Assembly: GCF_019279795.1 (NCBI RefSeq)
Contig: NC_056733.1
Location: forward strand, 1,120,714,907 to 1,120,778,906
Length of the DNA stretch: 64,000 nt
DNA from: Protopterus annectens
Taxonomy: Eukaryota > Chordata > Ceratodontiformes > Protopteridae
Direction of reading: 5' to 3'
The notes beneath the pieces are model-generated. The model was given only the letters and a program-made list of their open reading frames with translations, was not told where the DNA came from and ran no database searches. Position numbers and translations under genes: made by a program. Positions 1 to 9,426 of the stretch are shown in pieces (position 1 is the stretch's first letter; each line of letters begins with the position of its first letter).

Positions 1-29
1 ACCCTGTATTCTATGAGGGAGCATTTTAA

Positions 30-962
30 ATGGGAAGGTCAGGATTTCTCAGATTCCCAAAGAGGCTTAGGGAATTTTTGTTTTTACCACAACATAGGCC
101 CTTGGCTATACCTCCTGTTTTGGATGTTGTTCAGGATTTTTTCTCTGAGGCTTCCCTTAATCCAGACTCTTTGCCTCCTGCACCGGTTAAACCAGATAGG
201 TATTACAGAGTGCCAGAGGCTCATAAATATCTGTATAAGAGCCCAAGGGCTGACCCAGAAACTATTAGCCAGGGACCTAAGGGGGTCAGGGCTTCTGTTG
301 TAAAGAATCCGGTTCCTATGGATAAAGATTCTAGAGCTTTGGATAGGTGGGGTAAAAAAGTGTATACCTCTTCCACTCTAGCAATGAGGGCTTTGAATTG
401 CCAGTTTCATATGTTGAAGTACCAGAATTTTCTTCTTACTCAGTTAAAATCTAAGGTAGATGCTTTGGCAGAGGGCATAGAGTGTAAGGAATTACAGGAT
501 TTGGTTCATGCCTCTGATCAGGTGGGTAAGCATTCTTTGCAGTGTGGTTTCGATGCTTTACAGGCTTCTTCCAGGGTGGCTGCCACTGGATCAGTTATTC
601 GTAGGCACGCCTGGCTTAAGGATCAGAACTTGTCAGAGCATGTTAAAGCTCGAATTTTGGATGCTCCTCTTCAGTCTGAAGTTTTGTTTGGTTCTCCTGT
701 GGAGTCAGTCTTGAAGAAAATGGAAGACAAAGCTAAGTCTATGCAGACTGTTAAGGATTTTTTGCAGGTGCAGCCCCCTAAGTTTAGCAGAAATTGGCCT
801 ACTAAGGGGTGGGCTTACCCTTCTTCTGATTTACAGTCTAGGGGCAGATCTAGACATGGTAGGGGCAGAGCTCAGGGTTCTTTCAGGCCTAGAACATGGA
901 GTTCCCCTGCACAATCTACAGGTGAGGGCAGGGGCCAGTCCTTTCGTAAACAGACCCAATGA
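30..962 (+). CDS. DIRS-A gag, 5' partial, one frameshift
   Basis: This is the structural (gag-like) protein of DIRS-A. The first residues lie in another frame starting at 13 (MREHFKWEGQ...), which matches the gag of DIRS-E at 11410-11460. Alignment of the two shows one A missing near position 60, after which this frame carries the protein to 962. Recognisable blocks shared with the other DIRS gags are LPQHRPLAIPPVL, DPETISQGPKG, DSRALDRWGKKVY and ILDAPL..E.LFG, followed by a basic, Gly/Arg-rich tail (SRGRSRHGRGRAQG) likely to bind nucleic acid. Its end overlaps the pol frame by about 107 bases. The N-terminal Cys-rich segment seen in other copies is outside the window. Confidence 0.85.
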   Translation: MGRSGFLRFPKRLREFLFLPQHRPLAIPPVLDVVQDFFSEASLNPDSLPPAPVKPDRYYRVPEAHKYLYKSPRADPETISQGPKGVRASVVKNPVPMDKDSRALDRWGKKVYTSSTLAMRALNCQFHMLKYQNFLLTQLKSKVDALAEGIECKELQDLVHASDQVGKHSLQCGFDALQASSRVAATGSVIRRHAWLKDQNLSEHVKARILDAPLQSEVLFGSPVESVLKKMEDKAKSMQTVKDFLQVQPPKFSRNWPTKGWAYPSSDLQSRGRSRHGRGRAQGSFRPRTWSSPAQSTGEGRGQSFRKQTQ

Positions 963-2871
963 CCTGCATCTTCAGCTGCCAGATCCTTCCTGTCTGGCAG
1001 CTCCTCTGGGAGGAAAGTTGGCACTTTTCAGGCAAAATTGGCTTCTAGTCACCCAGGACAAATGGGTGTTGGACATTATAGACCGAGGCTACAAGTTTTA
1101 TTTCCACACATTGCCTCCTTTCAAAGGCATGCCAGACGTTCCTCCTCAGCAAAGGGTGGAGGCTCACAAACAGATTTCTTTACTTCTTCAAATGGGGGCT
1201 ATACAGCAGGTCCCTCTGTCAGAAGTGGGCCTAGGATTTTATTCTCGCCTGTTTCTTGTACCAAAGAAAGGAAACACTTGGAGACCAATTTTGGATTTAT
1301 CTATCCTCAACACATACCTGGACATTCCAAAATTCAAAATGTTGACTCTGCAACAACTTCTGCCTCTGTTGGGCAAAGATCACTGGATGGTAACTCTGGA
1401 TCTCAAAGAGGCTTATCTTCATATTCCTATCAGGCCCAGTTGCAGGAGATTCCTGCGTTTTCGGGCTGGGATTTTACATTATCAGTTCTCTGCATTGCCC
1501 TTTGGCTTATCTACTGCGCCCAGGGTGTTCACAAAGGTCCTGGCTCCGGTGATAGCCTTCTTAAGGTTAAGAGGAATACAAATTTATCCTTATTTGGATG
1601 ATTGCCTGATTCTTGCTCAAGACAAAGACAAGCTACTTCATCATCTACAGTATGTTATGGCAGTGTTAAGGTGCCTAGGGTATTCTGTGAACGAAACAAA
1701 GTCCAGTCTAGTACCCTCTCAGGAAATGTGCTTTCTGGGTGTGAGACTGAATACAGCCTCTCAGATGGCTTTTTTGACCCCGGACAAGCAAAGAAATCTT
1801 ACACTTTACTTCCAACAATTGTCTCTACGGTCCAGGCTGACTGCAAGGACAGTCCTTCAAGCCTTGGGGTTCATGGCATCTTGTATTCTGGTGCTTCCCA
1901 ATGCCAAACTGCATATGAGGAAGCTACAATGGTATCTCAAAAGTGTGTGGACTCAACACTGCCACGATTTGGACACTGTCATTCAGATAATACCTTGCAT
2001 TCAAAAGGAATTTTTATGGTGGGCTCAGGAATGTCACCTAAACAAGGGACTCTCTGTGGCCCGACCAGAGGCGAGTCAGATCTTAACGACAGATGCCTCA
2101 GACAAGGCTTGGGGAGCACACCTCAATGGAAAATGGGTTCAAGACACGTGGCCTGCCAGACTTCAACATTTGCATATCAACTTGAAGGAGATGTTAGCAG
2201 TCCAATTTGCATTGATGGCTTTCAAGGATCTACTTCACCCAGGACAAGTGTTGATTCAAACAGACAACACAACTGTCATGTGGTACATCAACAAGCAAGG
2301 GGGAACCCATTCGTACCCTCTTTGCAGGCAAGTTATGATTTTGTGGGAGACTGCTCTCAGTCTGCACCTCACTCTTCAGGCAAGGTTTCTGCCAGGAGCA
2401 CAGAACTCCTTAGCGGATGTTTTGAGCAGACAGATGGTGGATCCCCACGAGTGGAAGTTGGATCCTCATGTATTTCGACAGTTGACAGTGATTTGGGGGA
2501 CTCCAGACATAGATCTATTCGCTTCTCCACTAAATTTCCAGTTGCCAAAGTTTTGCACAAAGATGTTTCATCCAAAAGCTTGGAAAGTGGATGCTCTATC
2601 ATTCAGTTGGAACAATCTTCACGTCTATGCCTTTCCTCCTCTGCCTCTCCTTCCCAAGGTGCTCTTGAAGGTCAGACAAGACAAGCCCTCCATGATTCTA
2701 ATAGCTCCAGATTGGCCATGGCAGCACTGGTACTCTCTGCTGAGGAGTTTAGTACGGGAGCCTCCTTGGCCTTTGCCTTCAATTCCACACCTTTTGTCCC
2801 AGGCAGGCAATCATTTCCTCAATGTCAGGATACAGTCCCTGCATCTGACGGCCTGGCATATTCTGTTCTAG
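856..2871 (+). CDS. DIRS-A pol: reverse transcriptase, RNase H and C-terminal DIRS domain
   Basis: The frame is open for 671 residues. Reverse transcriptase: FYSRLFLVPKK, then TLDLKEAYLHIPI (motif A), FSALPFGLSTAPRVFTK (motif B) and YLDD at residues 246-249 (codons 1591-1602). RNase H follows, with TTDAS (Asp 413), LKEMLAV and QTDNTTVMWY as the acidic positions and LADVLSR at its end. A conserved DIRS-type C-terminal block starts at PDIDLFASP and includes YAFPPLPLLPKVL. In some DIRS elements the region after RNase H is a DAM-like methyltransferase, but I see no convincing catalytic motif here. The true start may be elsewhere, since the frame overlaps the end of gag and could be reached by recoding. 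All catalytic residues I can check are present. Confidence 0.93.
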   Translation: MVGAELRVLSGLEHGVPLHNLQVRAGASPFVNRPNDLHLQLPDPSCLAAPLGGKLALFRQNWLLVTQDKWVLDIIDRGYKFYFHTLPPFKGMPDVPPQQRVEAHKQISLLLQMGAIQQVPLSEVGLGFYSRLFLVPKKGNTWRPILDLSILNTYLDIPKFKMLTLQQLLPLLGKDHWMVTLDLKEAYLHIPIRPSCRRFLRFRAGILHYQFSALPFGLSTAPRVFTKVLAPVIAFLRLRGIQIYPYLDDCLILAQDKDKLLHHLQYVMAVLRCLGYSVNETKSSLVPSQEMCFLGVRLNTASQMAFLTPDKQRNLTLYFQQLSLRSRLTARTVLQALGFMASCILVLPNAKLHMRKLQWYLKSVWTQHCHDLDTVIQIIPCIQKEFLWWAQECHLNKGLSVARPEASQILTTDASDKAWGAHLNGKWVQDTWPARLQHLHINLKEMLAVQFALMAFKDLLHPGQVLIQTDNTTVMWYINKQGGTHSYPLCRQVMILWETALSLHLTLQARFLPGAQNSLADVLSRQMVDPHEWKLDPHVFRQLTVIWGTPDIDLFASPLNFQLPKFCTKMFHPKAWKVDALSFSWNNLHVYAFPPLPLLPKVLLKVRQDKPSMILIAPDWPWQHWYSLLRSLVREPPWPLPSIPHLLSQAGNHFLNVRIQSLHLTAWHILF

Positions 2872-3911
2872 AACCTGGAAGGTCGCAGCTTCCTCAACAA
2901 GTTTTGAATGTCATTTTGGAGGCCAGAAGGCCTAGTACAAGGAAAGTTTATGCTGATAAATGGAGTAGATTTTTTATTTGGAGCAAAGCAAAGGGCTTTG
3001 ATGTTTCAGGGCCTAATTTGAGTGTTTCACTTCAGTATCTTACAGAATTATTAGACAAGGGTTTGTCTTTCTCCTCTGTAAAAGTTCATGCTGCAGCCAT
3101 TTCTGCTCACTATGACTGTGACCCACCATTATTCTCTTATCCTTTGTTTAAGCAATTTCTTAGAGGGGCAAAGAACATAAGACCCCCGCGTAGAGCTCCT
3201 ACTCCTTCCTGGGATCTCAATTTTGTGTTGGAAAAACTCACTTTACCTCCTTTTGAACCTGCAGCTACATCTGAGTTGACGTTTTTGTCTTGGAAGACTG
3301 CTTTTTTGTTGGCCATTACGTCTGCTAGAAGGGTATCTGAATTACAGGCTCTAATGGCAGTTGAACCCTTCCTGATTTTTCATAAGGATAGGGTATCTCT
3401 GCGTACTAACCCGACTTTTATGCCTAAAGTGGTTTCAAATGTGGCCTTGAACCACTCTATTCATTTGCCTACATTTTATGCTGATCCCCAAAATAAAGGG
3501 GAGAAAATTTTGCACACTTTGGATATTCACAGGCAGTTGCGTTATTATTTGAGCAGAACTAAAGAGTTCAGACAGTCTCAGCAGTTATTTGTTTCTTTTG
3601 CTTTGGGCTCTCAGGGGAAACCTGTTTCAAAACAAACTATTTCTAAGTGGATTGGCCATTGTATTGCTTTTTGTTATTCTCATCATGGTAAGGAGATTCC
3701 GGCTGGAATCAGACCTCATTCCACTAGGGCTACTGCCACTTCTACTGCTTTTTTAAGGGGTGTAGCTACTAAAGATATTTTGGAAGCAGCTACTTGGAGT
3801 TCAGTGCACACTTTTTCTAAACATTACCATCTCCCTCTTTATTCCAAATCTAGGGCTGGGTTTGCCACTGCAGTTTTACAGGGCATGTTAGCAGCTCCCA
3901 ATGCTTTATGA
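2718..3911 (+). CDS. DIRS-A tyrosine recombinase
   Basis: This is the integrase of the element, expected to join a circular cDNA to target DNA. The conserved part begins at NVILEARRPSTRK (2907). The catalytic set of tyrosine recombinases is visible: Arg in SARRVSEL (codon 3330), His and Arg in RPHSTRA (codons 3717 and 3726) and Tyr in SKHYHL (codon 3825). The same frame is open back to 1602, overlapping pol. I chose the ATG at 2718 because it precedes the conserved block and gives a protein of about 397 residues, but translation may begin elsewhere. No disabling mutation is seen. Confidence 0.88.
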   Translation: MAALVLSAEEFSTGASLAFAFNSTPFVPGRQSFPQCQDTVPASDGLAYSVLEPGRSQLPQQVLNVILEARRPSTRKVYADKWSRFFIWSKAKGFDVSGPNLSVSLQYLTELLDKGLSFSSVKVHAAAISAHYDCDPPLFSYPLFKQFLRGAKNIRPPRRAPTPSWDLNFVLEKLTLPPFEPAATSELTFLSWKTAFLLAITSARRVSELQALMAVEPFLIFHKDRVSLRTNPTFMPKVVSNVALNHSIHLPTFYADPQNKGEKILHTLDIHRQLRYYLSRTKEFRQSQQLFVSFALGSQGKPVSKQTISKWIGHCIAFCYSHHGKEIPAGIRPHSTRATATSTAFLRGVATKDILEAATWSSVHTFSKHYHLPLYSKSRAGFATAVLQGMLAAPNAL

Positions 3912-3954
3912 TTTTGCCAACCTCCCTTTACCTTTGCTTTGGGATTCTACCCAC

Positions 3955-4047
3955 AGGTTATGACTGCAGCAATGTGAGATGAAGAACATAGTACAGTTTT
4001 GTACCTACCATAAATGTAGATGTTCGAAGATCCACATTGCTGCAGTC
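3955..4047. repeat. DIRS-A internal complementary region
   Basis: Positions 3992-4047 are the reverse complement of the right terminal repeat at about 4330-4384, with few mismatches. The preceding part, 3955-3991, should match the left terminal repeat, which is outside the window. In the DIRS-1 model this region bridges the two ends during cDNA circularisation. The direct string CACAGGTTATGACTGCAGCA occurs here and again in the right repeat. Confidence 0.85.
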
Positions 4048-4179
4048 TAATTTACCCTCCCTCCTTCCCCTCTGTATTTTGGAGTGGTTGTGTGGTTTGG
4101 GTTGTGAATATTGTTTGTACATGGGTTTTGGAGGTTTTTCTGTTTTTGGCTATGGCCTTTCTTTTTAGGGCCTTCTGAC

Positions 4180-4390
4180 ATCTGGGCAAGAAAGACTGAG
4201 GATATGACGTCGGTCATGCGCTTTAATACCACGGTGTACTGACGTCAGATCTGAGCGACCATGACCGACGCCAGCCTAACTCTTTGGTATTCGGGCCGAC
4301 CGAGGACAGCGGACTACCCACAGGTTATGACTGCAGCAATGTTGGTCTTCGAACATCTACATTTATGGTAGGTACAAAACTGTACTTTTT
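4180..4390. repeat. DIRS-A right terminal repeat
   Basis: This is the 3' terminal repeat of DIRS-A. Its last about 60 bases (4325-4384) are complementary to the internal region at 3992-4047 and end in a T run. Divergence from the DIRS-B sequence begins right after it. Confidence 0.8.
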
Positions 4391-4935
4391 TTGTTAGGTC
4401 TCCGTTCAGCCAAAAGTGTCTGAACTTCGGCTGTCATTGCTATCCCTTAAGCTTTTCACAGGGACAGGATATTTCTTTGGATTAACCCTTTTGTGCTGAA
4501 AGTGATCAATGCATTGTTTCTGAATCAGGCCCCCACCCTCCCAGTATGCTGGTGAGAAGGTTGTTTGTATAGACAGCTCAGGTAACTGAATAAAACAAAG
4601 GCAATTATAAGTCTGAGCAGCTTTTTTGTTTTTCATTGCTGGACTTTTGTATTTGGCAGTTTCGACGCAAACTGTTTCATCCTGTATTTCTAAGCCCATT
4701 TCTTTGTTATTCCTTTCATGGCAAGTGTCTTTCTTCCTCTGTAAAGGCACATTCTACTACTGTGGATGCCTCTGTTGCCTTTTAGAAAATGGTTTGGACA
4801 GCAGTTCTATCCTTGAGGCTGCTCCTCTTCTCTTCATACATTCACTAAACTTTATAAATTGGATATTTCCAGGACAGGTTTTGCCAGGGTTATTTTCTAT
4901 TGGTTTATTGAAGGCTCTTCCGTGCCTTTCTTCCT
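4391..4935 (+). pseudogene. DIRS-B tyrosine recombinase remnant
   Basis: This decayed C-terminal half of a DIRS recombinase is picked up in several frames. Near 4412 KVSELR resembles the ARRVSEL box. At 4680-4760 VSTQTVSS, LLFLSWQ and KGTFYY correspond to the SKQTISKW..FCYSFHGK..HSTR region. At 4800-4930 LDSSSILEAA and RLYFQDRF resemble the segment running to the active-site tyrosine. Frameshifts and stops are frequent. DIRS-A is inserted directly before the Arg box. Confidence 0.65.
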
Positions 4936-4974
4936 TCCAGCTTTCATATTCTCCTGTATATAAAGATAACTGCC

Positions 4975-5392
4975 AACAGTGATATGGAGGGGACATAGTA
5001 CAGTTGTGCAACATCTTACCATAGCAGTAGATGCCATTCACTGTTGCAGTATTCAGTCCCTCCTGCTTCCCCTGTGCTTTTGTTGCCCTCTTGGCTGAGG
5101 GCCCTTGCTTCCTTTTTCCTTCTGGATGTACATGTTCTTTGTCCTTGAGGGTATTCTTTTCTTTGTGGGGCAGTTCATTTCTGAGTGTTTACGCCCATAC
5201 ATCACCTTTATGTCCTATGCCTTAGGCGGGTAGCATACATTGTAACATACTGTGGCAATAAAATCTAAAATATTTTAGTATACTGGCTGGAATGTTGTGC
5301 TGTCTTTGGTAGGAGGTCCCATATGTAAAGGATACTGCAACAGTGAAGAGAACATCTACTGTTACGATAAGATTTTACATAACTTCTTTCCA
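4975..5392. repeat. DIRS-B internal complementary region and right terminal repeat
   Basis: Positions 4990-5062 (CATAGTACAGTTGTGC...CACTGTTGCAGTATTC) are largely the reverse complement of 5327-5392 (GATACTGCAACAGTG...GATTTTACATAAC). This is the same internal-region and right-end pairing as in DIRS-A, from a different subfamily. The sequence between, 5063-5326, shows nothing else. DIRS-B ends near 5392. Confidence 0.7.
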
Positions 5393-5820
5393 TCCCCCTC
5401 CCATATTTCCTTCTGAGGATTGATTTCTCTGATTTTAAGCCTTATGGTAGCATTTTGTGTTGGAATGTAAATACCTGCCAGAGTAATCTCCTACCCTTGC
5501 CCAACAGCCCCTTAATTCCATTCTTTTTTCTCTCCTGTCACTCTTGGAACTCCTCTAGTAATCTGTATTGCTCCCCATTTCCTTTGCCTGAAATATTCTG
5601 CTGTCTGCATGCAGAAATGCTAATCAAGTTTGTAAGCTCATTTATGTCCAAATAAGTCTCCTGCACCATTGCTTTTTGCACCCTCCATTTATTAGTTCAG
5701 CACTCTTTTGTATCTTTAAGACCATTTTTATTTCGTATGTACAAAGTAGCCATTATGATAGAAAGCAGCTGTTCCTACCTGTTACACATTCAAGAGAACT
5801 GTCGCATATTTTCAGCTTTG
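5393..5820. other. Unassigned AT-rich stretch
   Basis: No coding region, RNA gene or convincing terminal repeat is seen between the end of DIRS-B and the antisense L2 tail. It could be an old repeat I do not recognise or non-repeat spacer. Confidence 0.4.
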
Positions 5821-7062
5821 TCTTTTGTTAACAGGGTTAGTCCACTGGGCTGGAGGCTCATTTTCAGTGGAGACCCAAAGAGAAAAGCTCCACAACAAAT
5901 AAAATAATGTTATGTTACAATACGAAAAAGTAAAAAGCATGTACAAAAACATTTGTTCCATAATGGAAATTAACAGGATATAAGATTCAGCAAAAAGTAC
6001 AGCTACTAACTAATGGAGGTAGAAACTTGGAATCAGAAATGTGAATTTACAATTTGGGTATACAGAAAAAGATTATCAGAAAAAAACTAAGCCCCCAAAA
6101 CATCATTAATGTCTAGGCCAAGTAGGTAGAGAGAAAGTAGTTTTAAATATCAGGTTTAAAGTAGAGGGGAGGAAAGGAGTGTGGAGGAGAGTAAAGAGTG
6201 AAGGAGAATAGTTTGGAAAAGAGGGGGGGGGGTGAGATACTTAAGGACCAAAGGGAGGTAAGAGAAGAGATATTCAAGTATAAAAATGCTCATTGGCATT
6301 GCTAAGGTACGATATGACTACATTTTAAAGTTGCATAAAAGTATGGAGAAAAGATTGTTGTAGCCTGACAATTGGGCGAGTTTGGTAGAGTGGTGACAGG
6401 TGCAGGAGGGAGAGTTTGCAAGGTAGTTTTTCAATCCTCTTGAAAAGGATCGAAGAATGGATAGAATGTATATTAACTGAGAGTTTGTTCCAAGTTTGAG
6501 ATATGGAGCATTTATAAAGTAATCTGCCTATAGTTTTATTAGGACTGTAGGTATTAAGTAGCAGTTGGGTAGCACTACAGAGACATGGTGAGGGTTTGTA
6601 AAGGGAAAGAAAGGGTGGACAGGGAGGAACAGTCAGCAGGTTTGCAAAGTAGAGAATGTGTCATCTGTAGTTGTGAAAGTTGTAGTTGAGGGAATTCGAG
6701 GCAGTGTAGTTTAAGGGAGAGGCAGTGATGGGATTTATAAGGGAGGTTACAGGCAAATCTGGTTGCACGTTTGAAGGTTTGCTTGTATGTGTGTGAGAAT
6801 AGGGGAAGCGTAGGGTAGGCAGGGGAGGGGAGAGGCTTGAGCAAGTGAGATCCTCGAGAGGTGGTGGATAAAAATTTTTTGTCTCTAGAGTAAACCTAAT
6901 TTTTGATCGGTCTTTTTGATGGTTTGTTGATATGAAGGTCAAATTTCAGTTGGTCATCAACTGCAATTCCTAGAAGCTTAGTAAAGGAGTCAGCATGAAT
7001 GATGAGAGAGATTGAAAGATGTTTTGAGGTAGGATGTAGATTTTGGAAGGAAAAGTTTAGAT
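5821..7062 (-). mobile_element. L2-a: antisense, 5'-truncated, decayed L2-like LINE
   Basis: Reading the minus strand, 5830-5900 ends with the L2 3' terminus seen in other copies here (GGAGCTTTTCTC, then a 'CTGAAAATG' stretch and 'AACAAA'). At 6575-7062 (minus) the C-terminal part of an L2 reverse transcriptase protein is recognisable: FTKLLGIAVDDQLKFDLHIN aligns with TTKLLSVLIDNHLTIDSHIN of L2-e, and SHHCLSLKLHCLEFPQLQ aligns with SHHYLNLRHLRWLEVQNQ. The catalytic domain is missing by 5' truncation at about 7062, where it abuts a DIRS left end. A (G)9 run lies at about 6223. Confidence 0.75.
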
Positions 7063-7482
7063 GTCCTATTCTCATGTTGCAGTATTTGGGATCCTTCACT
7101 TCAGGTGACCTGAACGTCTGGCTCATATACAAAAGCTTAGCCTGGCTGCTGTAAGGTGCGTGAGATGTCACACGCAGGGAACATAAAACGTGGGCTATAA
7201 ACATGATGTCCACCCGCACAGACCTCAGAACTTCTCCGCTGCAGTCGAATGTCAGCCTGCTTGTTCATCTCTGCGCTACTGACTCCAACAAAGATAAGTA
7301 CCCCATTGGGGAATCGTTTTCAACCTTTGGCTAAAGCTTAGGTTGCTGTATAGCTTTAATTTAGCCAATTCCATCCATGTCATCAAGGAAGGGAAAATGC
7401 AAGTGCTCGTGTTCAGATTCCGCACAGACAGATACAACCTCAACTTGTTTTGCTTAGGTCTGTCCCATGACTACAAAGCATG
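7063..7482 (+). mobile_element. DIRS-C: left end of a DIRS element, truncated
   Basis: The sequence is closely similar to the left end of DIRS-D that follows: GTTGCAGTATT, then ATACAAAAGCTTA, then the TACCCCATTGGGGAA box at 7300-7312. The gag start at 7377 reads MSSRKGKC, followed by a short Cys-rich start broken by a stop. It is cut at 7482 by the left end of DIRS-D. The rest of the element may lie beyond DIRS-D (see DIRS-H), but those pieces are not contiguous in the element. Confidence 0.7.
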
Positions 7483-7797
7483 ATGTCCCTCTATTCCATG
7501 TTGAAGTATTCTTAGTGTGGGATTCTCTGCCTCAGGCTACCTGAATGTCTGCTCCTATACAAAAGCTTAAGCCTGGTTGCTGCAGGTGCATGGGATGTCA
7601 CATATAGGGCCATAAACCATGGACCTTAAATGTGACGTCTGCATGCACAGACCTTACAATTTTTCAGCTGCAGTAGACCATTGCATTGATCGCTTTGCTC
7701 CTCTACTTTCAAGGCATCTAAAAGCTAAGTACCCTGTTGGGGATTTTGATTCATTTTGCTTGCTTGAGCTTTGTTTGCTTTTCCACCCCATTAGCCA
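7483..7797. repeat. DIRS-D left terminal repeat and leader
   Basis: About 130 bases at the left end are inverted relative to 61740-61883. The leader contains GTACCCTGTTGGGGA at 7729-7743, a variant of a box present in the same place in DIRS-C, DIRS-E and DIRS-F. A pyrimidine-rich tract ending in TTAG precedes the gag ATG at 7798. Confidence 0.75.
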
Positions 7798-8859
7798 ATG
7801 TCCGCTAAGAAGGGTAAATGCTGATGTGGGCTCCAGATTCTGCATAAGGACACACGACAGTTGCGTTTTTTGCCTAGGCCGAGAACATGACCATACCTCT
7901 TGCCCTATTTGTCAATGCTTTGTGCCAGAGACACTCAGAAGCTGCCTGGCTGCCCTTAATCTGTACCTAGAAAACCAGAGGCTTGAAAAATTAACACTCA
8001 GGATGGATCCTGAGTCAGCCGCCCCAGCGGAGCCACCATGAAAAAAAGCCAAGTTGCCAAGGCCTAGTACTTCTGCCACTCTGGCATTGGACGTCCCGCC
8101 AGCTTCCGATTTTGGGGGTTGAAGGATGTCCTCTAGAGCCATCTACGTCAACTCCCCTTGAGGAAACTGCTTTGCAAGTTACGGCCTGCACATCCATGGA
8201 AGCAGCTCAGACGTCAGTACCTACCGATGTCGAGGGAGAACCAGCCACCACCGGACGACCAACCAGGATGCCACTACCTAAAGCCCGAGCTCCTACCCAA
8301 GCCCCTGAAACTAGACCGTCTCCTAGGACTACTTTAAAAAGGAAATGGAAAACTAAACACCTACCCCCTCCATGGAGGTAGTTCCTGACTGTCACTCTTT
8401 CACCCACTTTTTGTTGCAGGCCTTCATGGCCTTTTCACCCTCCTCCATTCCTGTTCTCAGCCCTAGGCCTGCCTCAGCTTCTGTCCACCTTCCCACTTCC
8501 CATGAAGGGGAAGAACAGGAGGTTTACTACTAATCTGATGAGTCCACTACTTATTCATCTCAAATTGCCTCTCCACTAGAATACTATTCCCCTGATGAAG
8601 AATCCATAGAAGGGAACTCTCAAACAGAGGATATGACCTTTGGGGAGACCATCACAAAGATGAAAGAATACTTCAAATGGGACACTTTTCAAATGACTGA
8701 AACTCAAAAGAGATACTTTGATTTACTTCAAGTGAAATTTCTCTGCCCTTCAGCCATTCCACCAGTTATACCTGCCTACCTTGATGCATTCTCTTCAGCA
8801 TCAAAACACCCAGACTCACAACCACCTGCTCCTAAGAGACCTGACTGTTTCTATAAAGT
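7798..8859 (+). pseudogene. DIRS-D gag, N-terminal part
   Basis: The start (7798) is followed, over frameshifts, by a Cys-rich segment, CVFCLGREHDHTSCPICQ at about 7860-7910, giving a C-x2-C-L-G-x2-H-x4-C-x2-C pattern shared with the gags of DIRS-E, -F and -G and probably a zinc-binding fold. A Pro/Ser/Thr-rich middle follows. At 8633-8859 comes the conserved block with KEYFKWDTFQMTETQKRY and PPAPKRPDCFYKV. The reading frame is then cut by PLE-1 exactly after FYKV. The continuation is at 20336. Confidence 0.75.
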
Positions 8860-9298
8860 AATTCCCCAAACCAAAACCTCTGCAAGGACGGCAGGTGCAC
8901 AGGCTCAAAAGGCAATATCAAAAAACAAAACGGCCAGCACTTAGCTGAAGCAAATATCTAGTTTTAATGTACAAAAATAGACCGGTTTTGGTTCACAGGC
9001 CTTTTTCAATGTAAAACACATCAGTGCATTCCCCATCTTATATATCATAACATAATAGAATAATTATATCCCATTAAACAATTATTACAAATGTTCATGA
9101 AGACCAGGTGGAAACAATACCCTCAATTTTACTATCCAAGAGTTTTCTTTTTTGTTCAAAACATTATGCCAACCACTTTTCATTGATCTATGTCGTAACA
9201 CAATAATGAATTTAAACATCGCTGTCTTGTTTTTTGATCTTGCCTTTTGAGCCTGTGCACTTGCTGTCCTTGTAGAAGTTTTGGTTTGGGGAATTTCT
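8860..9298. repeat. PLE-1 5' inverted arm
   Basis: Positions 8861-8922 and 9236-9298 are inverted copies of each other (ATTCCCCAAACCAAAACC and GGTTTTGGTTTGGGGAAT at the ends). The minus strand of 9130-9225 matches the end of the PLE-1 coding region at 20240-20310 (AAATTCATTATT...ACATAGATCAATG). The 5' arm is therefore an inverted copy of the 3' end, joined to a direct copy of the terminal repeat. The apparent gag-frame extension to 8944 is an artefact of reading into this arm. Confidence 0.8.
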
Positions 9299-9426
9299 TT
9301 GTTGCAGTCTGCTGGCAGTGTTTGCTGGAGTGTCTACATTTTTATCCAGATAGGGCTTTTTTCAAAGTTACTATTGGAATTATTTGAAACAAACCATAAT
9401 TTTTCATCTATGGAAGATCTGTAAGA

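Larger units (their letters stand above)
1..4390 (+). mobile_element. DIRS-A: DIRS-like retrotransposon, left end outside window
   Basis: Gag, reverse transcriptase-RNase H and tyrosine recombinase occur in that order on the plus strand, followed by an internal complementary region and a right terminal repeat. This is the DIRS layout: integration by a tyrosine recombinase rather than a DDE integrase. It is the least decayed DIRS copy here, with pol and the recombinase both open. The right end falls near 4390, where a T run follows the terminal repeat. Beyond it the recombinase of another DIRS (DIRS-B) continues, so DIRS-A is nested in DIRS-B. Confidence 0.93.

Noticed and set aside
13..303. 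Separate 96-residue gene at the left edge
   Set aside because: Its first residues are the DIRS-A gag in the frame before a one-base deletion; the rest is out of frame.
4626..4982. Open frame of 118 residues rich in Leu/Phe/Cys as a possible membrane protein gene
   Set aside because: Segments align with the decayed DIRS-B recombinase (SSILEAA, VSTQTVSS), so it is a frame through a pseudogene.
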